A stretch of 47,519 nt of DNA, taken from positions 1 to 47,519 of the forward strand of contig NZ_BAGA01000103.1 of the NCBI RefSeq assembly GCF_000308595.1. Direction: 5' to 3'. Origin of the DNA: Nocardia higoensis NBRC 100133 (GTDB taxonomy: Bacteria; Actinomycetota; Actinomycetes; Mycobacteriales; Mycobacteriaceae). The notes under the pieces were generated by a model that was not told the origin of the DNA, made no database searches, and worked only from the letters and a program-made list of their open reading frames with translations. Of the stretch, positions 15,802 to 22,844 are shown in pieces. The number at the start of each line of letters is the position of its first letter. Positions within the stretch are counted from its first letter, which is position 1. The position numbers were made by a program, and so were the translations under genes.

Positions 15802-15952
15802 TCGCCCCCGCTGACGCGACGCTCCGTGAGGCAGCGCGCGGATTGCTTCAGCGGAGATTGCGGCTCTCCAAGCAAGCCGACTCACGACGTAACCGGGTGC
15901 TTCTGTCCCTCGCCTGAAACCACCGGACTCGAATACCTTTCACAAGCGCCGC

Positions 15953-16024
15953 TCAGCGGTCGTAGTCCGAGGGCCAGAAGATCGTCGCGATCACTACGGC
16001 CAGTGGCAGAAAGATCGCGCACAT
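15953..16024 (-). CDS. 23-aa single-span membrane microprotein
   Basis: A 23-codon frame with ATG at 16024, preceded by a strong GGAGG-type ribosome-binding site (GGAGGTGGGGTTG then ATG). The first ~17 residues are hydrophobic (M-C-A-I-F-L-P-L-A-V-V-I-A-T-I-F-W). The tail is charged and ends P-S-D-Y-D-R. A single membrane helix with a short polar end is likely. It lies 20 bp after the stop of the 97-aa gene, so the two may be cotranscribed, and 242 bp before the methyltransferase. It is too short for family assignment. The ribosome-binding site and operon position are the main evidence that it is real. Confidence 0.5.
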   Translation of the reverse strand: MCAIFLPLAVVIATIFWPSDYDR

Positions 16025-16044
16025 CAACCCCACCTCCGCGGGAA

Positions 16045-16338
16045 TCACTGTTGCATCCCGCCGAACGCTGCCCACCGGCCGAACGACGCTCGCGGTGCGG
16101 CGCACTCCACGTCAGCCACCCACAACACCCGATCCAAGGTCACCGCGTCCACATGCCCTGTCGACGGGAGCAGCACCACCATTGCACCGGATAACTCGAC
16201 TTGCTCCACCAAGCCGAGTACCGAGCACGCGTCGGGCCAACACAATTCGTATCCCAGCCGCTTGGCCAAGCGGCGCACCTGAGCCGAGTCCCATTCGACT
16301 GTCGGTGAAGTCAGGTCGATCCACCCGAACGCGAGCAT
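16045..16338 (-). CDS. 97-aa protein of unknown function next to an XRE regulator
   Basis: A small soluble protein. It has an N-terminal W-I-D block, a helix V-R-R-L-A-K-R-L-G-Y, then alternating strands and V-V-L-L-P-S-T-G-H-V-D-A-V-T-L-D-R-V-L. The layout loosely recalls the catalytic-domain core of serine recombinases, but no catalytic Ser/Arg set can be pointed to. I therefore regard it as recombinase-like at most in fold. The ATG at 16338 has GGAGGGG 7 nt upstream; the longer open frame upstream is Arg/Pro-rich and lacks a site. Small genes of this kind are often next to XRE/helical-repeat regulators in actinomycetes. Confidence 0.6.
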   Translation of the reverse strand: MLAFGWIDLTSPTVEWDSAQVRRLAKRLGYELCWPDACSVLGLVEQVELSGAMVVLLPSTGHVDAVTLDRVLWVADVECAAPRASFGRWAAFGGMQQ

Positions 16339-16475
16339 TCTGATACCCCTCCATCCCCTGGCGCTGGCAAGCTCCCGCCGCCGGGGACGGGTCGAGCGTG
16401 GTTGTCGACCCGGCGGCGGGGCTGGGTCGAGCTTCACACCGGCACCAGTGAGGCGCTATGGCACTAGTGGTCGGG

Positions 16476-16493
16476 GTGACTCGGAAGTGTCAC
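16476..16493. promoter_or_regulatory. Palindromic site between the XRE gene and the 97-aa gene
   Basis: GTGAC-N8-GTCAC lies between the stop of the XRE gene (16519) and the 97-aa start (16338). It may be an operator for the small genes, bound for instance by the adjacent XRE protein. Evidence is position and symmetry only. Confidence 0.3.
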
Positions 16494-16518
16494 TACCGCA
16501 AGGTGAGTGGGCGATCGA

Positions 16519-17694
16519 TCAGTATTCGAGCCGAACGAAATCGGCTAGATCACGCATGTCGTCGGTGAGTGTGCGACGTTCGGTGACCACCCGGCCGAGG
16601 ATGTCGCGAGCGTAGCGCTGCTGGGCCAGCCATTCCGGTGCGACCGAATGCACTTCACGGAGCGTGCCGATCGCCTCGCCGTATTGGCGTAGTTGCGTAT
16701 GTGCGTTGGCGATGTCCAAGCGGTGGCGCAGCCGACCTGCGGCCTTCGGTGACAGGACAGCGGCAGGCAGATTCTCGGCGATGGCCAGCGCACGGGACGG
16801 CTGCTCGGCGATGACGGCACATTCGGCGGTGATCTGGGCAACCGTGACAGGGCCGAAGAGACGGTTCGGATTCGGGTCGTACAGGACTTCCCTGCCGATC
16901 CGCACGGCGGCGGCGCGGGCCAGGGCGAGCGCGTCATCGATAACGCCGGGCGAGTTGTCGCGAACCGCGATATTTGCCACGTACAGCCACAGCCGGCCCC
17001 ACAGAGCAAGCTGACTGGGTGTTGCGGAGGAAAAGCGCGGTTCGATGTCATCTGCCCATTTCACCGCTAGTTCTCGGGCAGCCTCCAGATTGCCCTGCCG
17101 CAGATAGGACCAAACGCCGACATTGATCGCGCCGACCGCGATGCCCCGCTCCGGCGCTGCGTCGACGGCCTGGTCGATGGTCATTGCGGCGATCTCGAAC
17201 TGTCTGTTCTGCACCAACATCCAACCGGTGAGACTCAGCAACCGAGCCCGAATCGCACGACCGTCGTGGTCGGTGAGTGCTTCCGCGTCCTCGAGAAGAC
17301 CCGGCAGCACCAAGGCGATGTCGTGATAGCGGTGCGCGTCGACCATCGGCATCAGCGCACGGTAGGCGGCGTCGACGCCTTCGTTCGTCGATTGCTCCTC
17401 GGATGGGTCTCGGCGTGCAGGTGTAGCCAATGCCCGCCGCACGGGTCCCCAGAGATCGGAAGTTTCCGGGTCTGCGTGTTCGGCATCGACGTGGCCCGCC
17501 TGCAGGGTTGATGTCCGCACACCGAGAGCGATAGCGAACTTGCGCATTGTTTCCAGCCGCACGGTCGGTCGCTCGCCCTGTTCGAGTTTTCGGACCAGGG
17601 AGACGGAGACGCCCGCCGCATCCGCGAGTTGTCGCTGTGTCAGGCCACGACGCTTACGAACCGATCGCAGCCGATCCCCCAGGTTCACGCCCAT
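16519..17694 (-). CDS. XRE-family regulator with C-terminal helical-repeat sensor domain
   Basis: A 391-aa protein. Residues ~5-60 form a helix-turn-helix (R-L-R-S-V-R-K-R-R-G-L-T-Q-R-Q-L-A-D-A-A, then S-V-S-L-V-R-K-L-E-Q-G-E-R-P). The remaining ~320 residues are repeated antiparallel helices of TPR-like character, as in actinomycete regulators that bind a peptide or small ligand. The start ATG at 17694 has no ribosome-binding site but has TAGCCT 6 nt upstream, suggesting a leaderless mRNA. It lies between a flavoprotein gene and the 97-aa gene on the same strand; this regulator/flavoprotein/small-gene arrangement recurs in actinomycetes. Targets unknown. Confidence 0.87.
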   Translation of the reverse strand: MGVNLGDRLRSVRKRRGLTQRQLADAAGVSVSLVRKLEQGERPTVRLETMRKFAIALGVRTSTLQAGHVDAEHADPETSDLWGPVRRALATPARRDPSEEQSTNEGVDAAYRALMPMVDAHRYHDIALVLPGLLEDAEALTDHDGRAIRARLLSLTGWMLVQNRQFEIAAMTIDQAVDAAPERGIAVGAINVGVWSYLRQGNLEAARELAVKWADDIEPRFSSATPSQLALWGRLWLYVANIAVRDNSPGVIDDALALARAAAVRIGREVLYDPNPNRLFGPVTVAQITAECAVIAEQPSRALAIAENLPAAVLSPKAAGRLRHRLDIANAHTQLRQYGEAIGTLREVHSVAPEWLAQQRYARDILGRVVTERRTLTDDMRDLADFVRLEY

Positions 17695-17700
17695 ATCTCG

Positions 17701-17706
17701 AGGCTA
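17701..17706 (-). promoter_or_regulatory. -10 element (TAGCCT) for leaderless XRE regulator mRNA
   Basis: TAGCCT on the minus strand ends 6 nt before the ATG at 17694. No Shine-Dalgarno sequence is present. Confidence 0.45.
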
Positions 17707-17804
17707 CGACCGGACAGCCACAGGCGCACCCGGATTGCGCTCGCGCGATCGGGTTCCGAGGTTCTGGCCTCGGCTGCAAACGGATACGCCTGAAATCGTT
17801 CGCG

Positions 17805-18356
17805 CTATCGGAGCCGGTGGTCCAGCAGCGCTTGCCACGCCCTGTCCCAGGGTAGGAGGCTGCGGCGGCGCTCCCCTGCGCCCGGCTCGTGCTGTTCGTA
17901 GAACTCGTCGCCGACGAGCACGCTCACTCCCCAGTCCGACAGCTTGAAGATGGCCTCCTGCACGGCCGGGAAGCTCATCTGCGCCTGGTTGGAGAACGGC
18001 ACCGCGACCACCGGCAGGCCCTTGCCGACACCTTCCACCAGCAGGCCGAGCGGAAGCGTGTCCGAGATTCCGGCAGCCCACTTGGCGAGGGAATTGCAGG
18101 TGATCGGGGCGGCGATCATCGCGTCGGCGGGCGGGAGCACGTCGGGGGTGCCGGGTTTCTTGTATCGGCTGCGCACCACGTGGCCGGTCGCCGACTCGAT
18201 CGCTTGCACATCGATGAACTTCATGCCGTCCGGGGACGACACGACGCAGACCTCCCAGCCGTCGGCCTGGGCGAGTTCCACCAACTGTCCGACATCGCGC
18301 GCCGCTGGTGAACCGGTGACGATGATGTAGAGCACGGGCGCTTTCGGATCGTTCAT
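17805..18356 (-). CDS. Flavoprotein (PPC decarboxylase/DfpA-like fold)
   Basis: A 183-aa cytosolic protein of the homo-oligomeric flavin-containing Cys decarboxylase fold. The N-terminus Y-I-I-V-T-G-S-P-A-A-R-D is the usual nucleotide-binding loop. A-P-I-T-C-N-S-L-A-K-W-A-A-G-I-S-D-T-L is the family's flavin/substrate segment. It probably binds FMN, but the reaction is unknown; it is not the bifunctional CoaBC. It sits 110 bp upstream of the XRE regulator on the same strand and forms a module with it. The ATG at 18356 lacks a strong ribosome-binding site. Confidence 0.85.
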   Translation of the reverse strand: MNDPKAPVLYIIVTGSPAARDVGQLVELAQADGWEVCVVSSPDGMKFIDVQAIESATGHVVRSRYKKPGTPDVLPPADAMIAAPITCNSLAKWAAGISDTLPLGLLVEGVGKGLPVVAVPFSNQAQMSFPAVQEAIFKLSDWGVSVLVGDEFYEQHEPGAGERRRSLLPWDRAWQALLDHRLR

Positions 18357-18668
18357 ACTGCCATGGTCTCAGTTTCGGCGACCGCACCACGCGGTGAAAA
18401 TTGGTCACTGTATTCGTCTTTCGTCCACGACTCGGGGTTTTCCCTGAGCACCTCCCCTGCCGGCTGCTGATATTTTCACCGAATTCCGCTGTCGGCAGTG
18501 ACCTTTCGGGCCGAATGCGCCAGAGTGTTGGTGGTGCGTGCACGACGCGGGGTGCCGGGGGTCGCGGCCCGTGGCGGGCGCGCGCGGCCCGCTCGCCGGT
18601 CACGGTGGGCGAATCCCCTTCGGGGAAGGCGGACGTGTGGTCCGCCGAGGATCGAAAGGACAGAGAAG
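18357..18668. other. Intergenic region between divergent flavoprotein and secreted-protein genes
   Basis: About 310 bp, moderately GC-rich, with no credible coding frame. It must hold two divergent promoters. I see no clear operator or repeat in it. Confidence 0.45.
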
Positions 18669-18986
18669 GTGTATTCGACGACCCGTTCCGAGCAGGCACG
18701 ACGGCGACTGGCTCGGGTGGCCGTGGCGGGTGCGCTCGCCGCGATTCCGTTGACGGCATTGGCGGTTCCCGCATCGGCGCACCCGGAGGTTCCCGGAGTG
18801 ACCGAGGTGAAGCACGGCAAGCACGACCGGCACGACCACGACCGGTTCGGCTGCGACGCGCCGGGACGCTGGGACGACTGGGCCCATTCCCCCAGCCATC
18901 GGGACGACTGCAAGAACTGGGACAACCCGCATCTGGAGTTCTTCCACCACCACCTGCCCGCCGGAATCTTCTTCGGCAGCAGCTAG
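18669..18986 (+). CDS. Secreted histidine-rich small protein
   Basis: A 105-aa precursor. The N-terminus has a twin-Arg-like basic stretch (A-R-R-R-L-A-R), a hydrophobic core and a signal-peptidase site after V-P-A-S-A, leaving a mature protein of about 70 residues. The mature part is rich in His and Asp (H-G-K-H-D-R-H-D-H-D-R-F), has two Cys and ends H-L-E-F-F-H-H-H-L-P-A-G-I-F-F-G-S-S. Metal binding at the cell surface is plausible but inferred from composition only. The start is GTG at 18669 with AAGGA 8 nt upstream. A strong terminator follows. Confidence 0.75.
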   Translation: MYSTTRSEQARRRLARVAVAGALAAIPLTALAVPASAHPEVPGVTEVKHGKHDRHDHDRFGCDAPGRWDDWAHSPSHRDDCKNWDNPHLEFFHHHLPAGIFFGSS

Positions 18987-18994
18987 TCGGCTGT

Positions 18995-19025
18995 GAGGCG
19001 GCCCGGCTGCGGGCCGGGCCGCCTC
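18995..19025 (+). terminator. Hairpin between the His-rich protein gene and the DUF2252 gene
   Basis: A perfect 12-bp GC stem (18995-19006 with 19014-19025, 7-nt loop) lies 9 bp past the stop codon at 18986 and just before the convergent DUF2252 stop. It can serve both strands. There is no U tract. Confidence 0.6.
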
Positions 19026-19035
19026 CCGACGCGGA

Positions 19036-20415
19036 TCAGCGCGCCTCGGCCGCCCGCACCTCACCCCAGTCGACGGCCTCGATGAGGCGCTGGTGGTCGG
19101 CGGCCGTCCGGTCGGCATAGGCGAGGGCGAAGGCGCCCATCGCGCGGTCGAAGACATCGCTCTTGCCGAGGTAGGTGGCTATGGCGACGCGATCTCCGGA
19201 GCGGGCGTGGGCGCGGGCCAGGGTGCCGCCGCAGAGTTCGCCGTAGCGGCGCAGTAGCGACGGGTTCATGGTCGTGAGGTCGGCGGAGCCCTTCATGTCG
19301 CGCAGTTGCCGCCAGTAGAAGTGGCGGCCGCCGGGGCCGGTGCACCAGCCGAGGAAGATGTCGGCGGCGGCCTGGGTGAGGCGCTGGCCGTGGACGACCC
19401 GGGCGCCCTGCTGCGCGTAGCGGCTCGGCTTGAGGTGGGCCGCGAGGACGGATTGTTCGGCTTCCTTCACCTGCAGGAACAGCGGTGTGCCGGTGTCGCG
19501 TTCGACGAGCAGGACGATGAAGCAGCGGGTGCCCACACTGCCGACGCCGACGACTTTTCCCGCGGCGTCGATGACGCGATAGTGATCGAGCAGCACGCGG
19601 CGTTCCTCGGGCAGGCTGGTGCGGTAGGCGGTAAAGACCTCGTTCACCATGTCGATATCGAGATCGTCGGCGGTGATGACCAGCGGCGGGTTGGCGCGGA
19701 TGCGCGGGACACCGTCCGTGCCGGGCTCGGTGAGTTTGCGCAGGGCCTGCAGGCTGGTGCGGCCGCGCGCGGCGGCGAGGGTGTGCTCGAGGCGGGTGCG
19801 GGTCTCGGGCTTGCGGACCAGCGCGGCGGCTTCGTCGACGTCGGTGCGCTCGTACCAGATGTTCAGCGCGTCGGTGGTCGCGTAGTCGCGCATCGCGGTG
19901 CGGTAGGCGGCGGCCGCGGCGACAGCGGCGCGCGTAGCGTGTTCGTCCCGGAAACCGTTGGCGCGCGCGGCTACCGCCAAGCCCGCGACCAGGCGTTTCA
20001 CGTCCCACTCGAAGGGGCCGGGCAGGGTTTCGTCGAAATCGTTGAGGTCGAAGACGAGGGCGCGCTCGGGTGAGGCGTAGAGGCCGAAGTTCGACGGATG
20101 GGCGTCGCCGCAGAGCTGGACGGTGAGGCCGGTGTTCGGGGTCGCGGCGAGATCGGCGGCCATGACGGCGGGGGCGCCGCGTAGGAAGGGGAAGATGCCT
20201 GCGGCCATCCTGGCGTAGCGGATGGGCACCAGATCCGGGACGCGGGTCCTGGCCTGCTGCTCGAGGATCGCGATCGGATCGCGGCGGTCGGCGGCTGGTT
20301 CCCATGCGCCCAGCTCGGAACGACCGATGCGGCGGCGGGCGGCGCGGCCGATCTCCTTCGGTGATTCGGCCGGGGCGCCGGGATCCGCGGGTGTCGTGGT
20401 GGCCGGGGGTGTCAT
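19036..20415 (-). CDS. DUF2252 family protein (kinase-like fold)
   Basis: A 459-aa cytosolic protein typical of DUF2252. It has G-D-A-H-P-S-N-F-G (103-111) and D-L-N-D-F-D-E-T (123-130), which resemble the catalytic and metal-binding loops of aminoglycoside-phosphotransferase-like kinases. Further on are Y-W-R-Q-L-R-D-M-K-G-S and G-x-x-L-A-R-A-H-A-R-S-G-D. Substrate and role are unknown. The ATG at 20415 lacks a good ribosome-binding site. The N-terminal 40 residues are Pro/Ala/Thr-rich and poorly conserved in character, so a later start is possible. It lies 63 bp after the Uma2 gene in the same direction. Confidence 0.9.
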   Translation of the reverse strand: MTPPATTTPADPGAPAESPKEIGRAARRRIGRSELGAWEPAADRRDPIAILEQQARTRVPDLVPIRYARMAAGIFPFLRGAPAVMAADLAATPNTGLTVQLCGDAHPSNFGLYASPERALVFDLNDFDETLPGPFEWDVKRLVAGLAVAARANGFRDEHATRAAVAAAAAYRTAMRDYATTDALNIWYERTDVDEAAALVRKPETRTRLEHTLAAARGRTSLQALRKLTEPGTDGVPRIRANPPLVITADDLDIDMVNEVFTAYRTSLPEERRVLLDHYRVIDAAGKVVGVGSVGTRCFIVLLVERDTGTPLFLQVKEAEQSVLAAHLKPSRYAQQGARVVHGQRLTQAAADIFLGWCTGPGGRHFYWRQLRDMKGSADLTTMNPSLLRRYGELCGGTLARAHARSGDRVAIATYLGKSDVFDRAMGAFALAYADRTAADHQRLIEAVDWGEVRAAEAR

Positions 20416-20478
20416 GGTCCCAGTCTCGATCCTGCGGATGCCGTGGTGCGGGAGATCGGCGCACGTGCCGCGAGTCCG

Positions 20479-21132
20479 TCAGTAGGCCAGCTCGGGCCAG
20501 GCGATGTCGATCGGAAACGGGAAGCCGATCTGGACGCCGTCCTCGTGGTCCGGGGTCCACTCGCCTGCCAGGAGGTAGTTGGCCGGGCGCAGCGGTCGCA
20601 CCCCCTCGGGTAGACGGCCGTGCCCGGTCTCGAGGGCGTAGGCGCGGACCACGGCGATGGCGCTGTCGGTCCGCGCGATCGTGACCTCCCAGTACCAGGG
20701 AATCCCAGCGCTCGCGTAGCGGCCCTTCTTCGCCTCCATATCGGTCTGGGTATTCGACGGTGACAGCACTTCCCCGACGATGAGAGTGTCGGCGGCGCGA
20801 ACATCCTGAAATGGGGAATCGAGACAGCGGTATACGAGGAAGTCGGGCGTCAGGAAGTCGGACTTGCCTGTGACGCCTAGGAACACGTTGGTCTCGACAT
20901 CCACCTGCCAGCAGGTCTCGGGCTGTCGCCGCATGCTTGCTCGCGCACATCGTTCCATGGCGTTGCGCATCCGAACGGTGAACCGCTGGTGCTCACTCGG
21001 GCCACGGCCCACCCACACCACCCGGCCGTCCCAGAGTTCGATCTGGTCGGCGATTTCCTCGGGCAGTTGCTCGAGCTCTTCCCAAGTCATGAACTCCGGG
21101 AGATCCGGCTTCTCGATGTGCGGCCAGGGCAT
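20479..21132 (-). CDS. Uma2 family endonuclease-like protein (DUF820), second copy
   Basis: A 217-aa protein with the family core: T-P-D-F-L-V-Y-R, then V-G-E-V-L-S-P-S-N, then K-K-G-R-Y-A-S-A-G-I-P-W-Y-W-E-V. These carry the Asp, Glu and Lys positions of the PD-(D/E)XK fold. It is only distantly similar to the copy at 624-1223, so recent duplication is unlikely. The ATG at 21132 has no ribosome-binding site, but TACCAT ends 6 nt upstream, fitting a leaderless mRNA. Function unknown. Confidence 0.8.
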   Translation of the reverse strand: MPWPHIEKPDLPEFMTWEELEQLPEEIADQIELWDGRVVWVGRGPSEHQRFTVRMRNAMERCARASMRRQPETCWQVDVETNVFLGVTGKSDFLTPDFLVYRCLDSPFQDVRAADTLIVGEVLSPSNTQTDMEAKKGRYASAGIPWYWEVTIARTDSAIAVVRAYALETGHGRLPEGVRPLRPANYLLAGEWTPDHEDGVQIGFPFPIDIAWPELAY

Positions 21133-21138
21133 GTCGTC

Positions 21139-21144
21139 ATGGTA
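21139..21144 (-). promoter_or_regulatory. -10 element (TACCAT) for leaderless Uma2 mRNA
   Basis: TACCAT on the minus strand ends 6 nt before the ATG at 21132; no Shine-Dalgarno sequence is present. Confidence 0.4.
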
Positions 21145-21189
21145 GGTGGCGGTACGGCGGAAATGCGGCGACCGAGCCGGAAGCGGAGA

Positions 21190-21228
21190 CCACGAAGGGC
21201 CGCCCGGTGGACGGACGGCCCTTCGTGG
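21190..21228 (-). terminator. Intrinsic terminator downstream of ilvC
   Basis: A perfect 13-bp inverted repeat (21190-21202 with 21216-21228) begins 12 bp past the ilvC stop codon. It closes the ilvBNC unit. Confidence 0.7.
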
Positions 21229-21240
21229 CGAAAGCCTGGA

Positions 21241-22254
21241 TCAGGCGGTTTCGGTGATCGGGCGATCGACCCAGCTCATCAGGTCGCGCAGCTTCTTGCC
21301 GGTGACCTCGATGGGGTGCTCGGCGTTCTGCTTGCGCAGGCCCTCGAGCTCCTTGTTGCCGCCTTCGACGTTGGCGACCAGGCGCTTGACGAAGGTGCCG
21401 TCCTGGATGTCCTTGAGGATGGCCTGCATGCGCTCCTTGGTGCCGGCGTCGATGACGCGCGGGCCCGACAGGTAGCCGCCGAACTCGGCGGTGTCGGAGA
21501 CCGAGTAGTTCATGCGGGCGATGCCGCCCTCGTACATGAGGTCGACGATCAGCTTGAGCTCGTGCAGAACCTCGAAGTAGGCCATCTCGGGGGCGTAGCC
21601 GGCCTCGACCATGACCTCGAAACCGGTCTTGACCAGTTCCTCGGTGCCGCCGCAGAGCACGGCCTGCTCACCGAAGAGGTCGGTCTCGGTCTCTTCCTTG
21701 AAGGTGGTCTTGATGACGCCGGCGCGGGTGCCGCCGATGGCCTTGGCGTAGGACAGGGCCAGCGCCTGGCCCTCGCCCTTCGGGTCCTGGTCGATGGCGA
21801 TCAGGGCGGGCACGCCCTTGCCGTCGACGAACTGGCGGCGCACCAGGTGGCCGGGGCCCTTGGGGGCGACCATGCCGATGGTGACCTCGGCCGGGGGCTT
21901 GATCAGGCCGAAGTGGATGTTGAGGCCATGGCCGAAGAACAGCGCGTCGCCGTCCTTCAGGTTGGGCTCGATGTCGTTGGTGAAGATCGACGCCTGCGCG
22001 GTGTCGGGGGCCAGCACCATGATCACGTCGGCCCACGCGGAGACCTCGGCGGGGGTGCCGACGGTCAGACCGGCCTCTTCGGCCTTGGGACGCGACTTCG
22101 AGCCCTCCGCCAGACCGACGCGGACCTCGACGCCGGAGTCACGCAGGCTCAGCGAGTGGGCGTGGCCCTGGCTGCCGTAGCCGATGACCGCGACCTTGCG
22201 GCCCTGGATGATCGACAGGTCGGCATCGTCGTCGTAGAACATCTCGACTGCCAC
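21241..22254 (-). CDS. ilvC: Ketol-acid reductoisomerase (NADP+)
   Basis: A 337-aa class I (short) enzyme. It converts 2-acetolactate or 2-aceto-2-hydroxybutyrate to the dihydroxy acids of valine and isoleucine synthesis. The NADPH-binding G-Y-G-S-Q-G-H-A is at residues 25-32, followed by the R-V-G-L-A-E-G-S-K-S phosphate-binding loop. The Mg2+ site lies in F-G-E-Q-A-V-L-C-G-G and E-V-L-H-E-L-K. The start is GTG at 22254. It follows ilvN by 86 bp; a small GC hairpin (22283-22299) in the gap could tune expression. Confidence 0.97.
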   Translation of the reverse strand: MAVEMFYDDDADLSIIQGRKVAVIGYGSQGHAHSLSLRDSGVEVRVGLAEGSKSRPKAEEAGLTVGTPAEVSAWADVIMVLAPDTAQASIFTNDIEPNLKDGDALFFGHGLNIHFGLIKPPAEVTIGMVAPKGPGHLVRRQFVDGKGVPALIAIDQDPKGEGQALALSYAKAIGGTRAGVIKTTFKEETETDLFGEQAVLCGGTEELVKTGFEVMVEAGYAPEMAYFEVLHELKLIVDLMYEGGIARMNYSVSDTAEFGGYLSGPRVIDAGTKERMQAILKDIQDGTFVKRLVANVEGGNKELEGLRKQNAEHPIEVTGKKLRDLMSWVDRPITETA

Positions 22255-22282
22255 GTGGTTGGTTTCCCTTCTGGAGGTTCAT

Positions 22283-22299
22283 CCCCGCCGGCGGCGGGG
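22283..22299 (-). other. Small GC hairpin in the ilvN-ilvC gap
   Basis: A 7-bp stem CCCCGCC/GGCGGGG with a 3-nt loop and no U tract. It may be a processing or stability element rather than a terminator. Confidence 0.3.
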
Positions 22300-22340
22300 A
22301 GCACCGTGCTGACGGTGACGGTTTGGAATTGTTGGACTAC

Positions 22341-22844
22341 TCAGCGGGTCGCGGTGATGGACTTGGGTCCACGACCGACGGCGACGACACCGGACTGCAC
22401 GATCTCCCGGATGCCGAACGGCTCGAGCATGCGCAGCAGCGCGTCGAGCTTGGAGCGGGTGCCGGTCGCCTCGATGGTGAGCGCGTCCGGCGAGACGTCG
22501 ATGACCTTGGCGCGGAACAGGCCGACAGCCTCGATCACCTGCGTCCGCACGCTGGCGTCGGCGCGCACCTTCACCAGGATCAGCTCGCGGGCGACCGAGG
22601 CGTCGGCGTCCTGCTCGACGATCTTGATGACGTTGACCAGCTTGTTGAGCTGCTTGGTGACCTGCTCGAGCGGAAGATCCTCGACGGTGACGACGATGGT
22701 CATCCGCGAGATGTCGGGCAGTTCGGTGCCACCGACCGCCAGCGACTCGATATTGAACCCACGGCGGGAGAACAGGCTCGCCACCCGCGCCAGCACGCCC
22801 GGCTTGTCCTCGACCAGGACGCTCAGGGTGTGGGTGCTGCTCAT
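22341..22844 (-). CDS. ilvN: Acetolactate synthase small (regulatory) subunit
   Basis: A 167-aa regulatory subunit that stimulates IlvB and confers valine feedback inhibition. The N-terminal ACT domain starts L-S-V-L-V-E-D-K-P-G-V-L-A-R-V and contains F-S-R-R-G-F-N-I-E-S-L-A-V-G, the usual valine-site region. The ATG at 22844 overlaps the ilvB stop by 4 bp (ATGA), so the subunits are translationally coupled. The length fits the actinobacterial IlvN (about 168 aa in mycobacteria). Confidence 0.96.
   Translation of the reverse strand: MSSTHTLSVLVEDKPGVLARVASLFSRRGFNIESLAVGGTELPDISRMTIVVTVEDLPLEQVTKQLNKLVNVIKIVEQDADASVARELILVKVRADASVRTQVIEAVGLFRAKVIDVSPDALTIEATGTRSKLDALLRMLEPFGIREIVQSGVVAVGRGPKSITATR

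Noticed and set aside
15900..15950. A T-loop-like TTCGAGT on the minus strand suggesting a tRNA remnant or attachment site near the island
   Set aside because: The flanking bases do not form a T-stem, and no acceptor, D or anticodon arm can be folded around it.
16045..16338. Functional serine recombinase or integrase for the island
   Set aside because: The 97-aa protein lacks an identifiable catalytic Ser/Arg set and a DNA-binding domain; resemblance is at most in fold.
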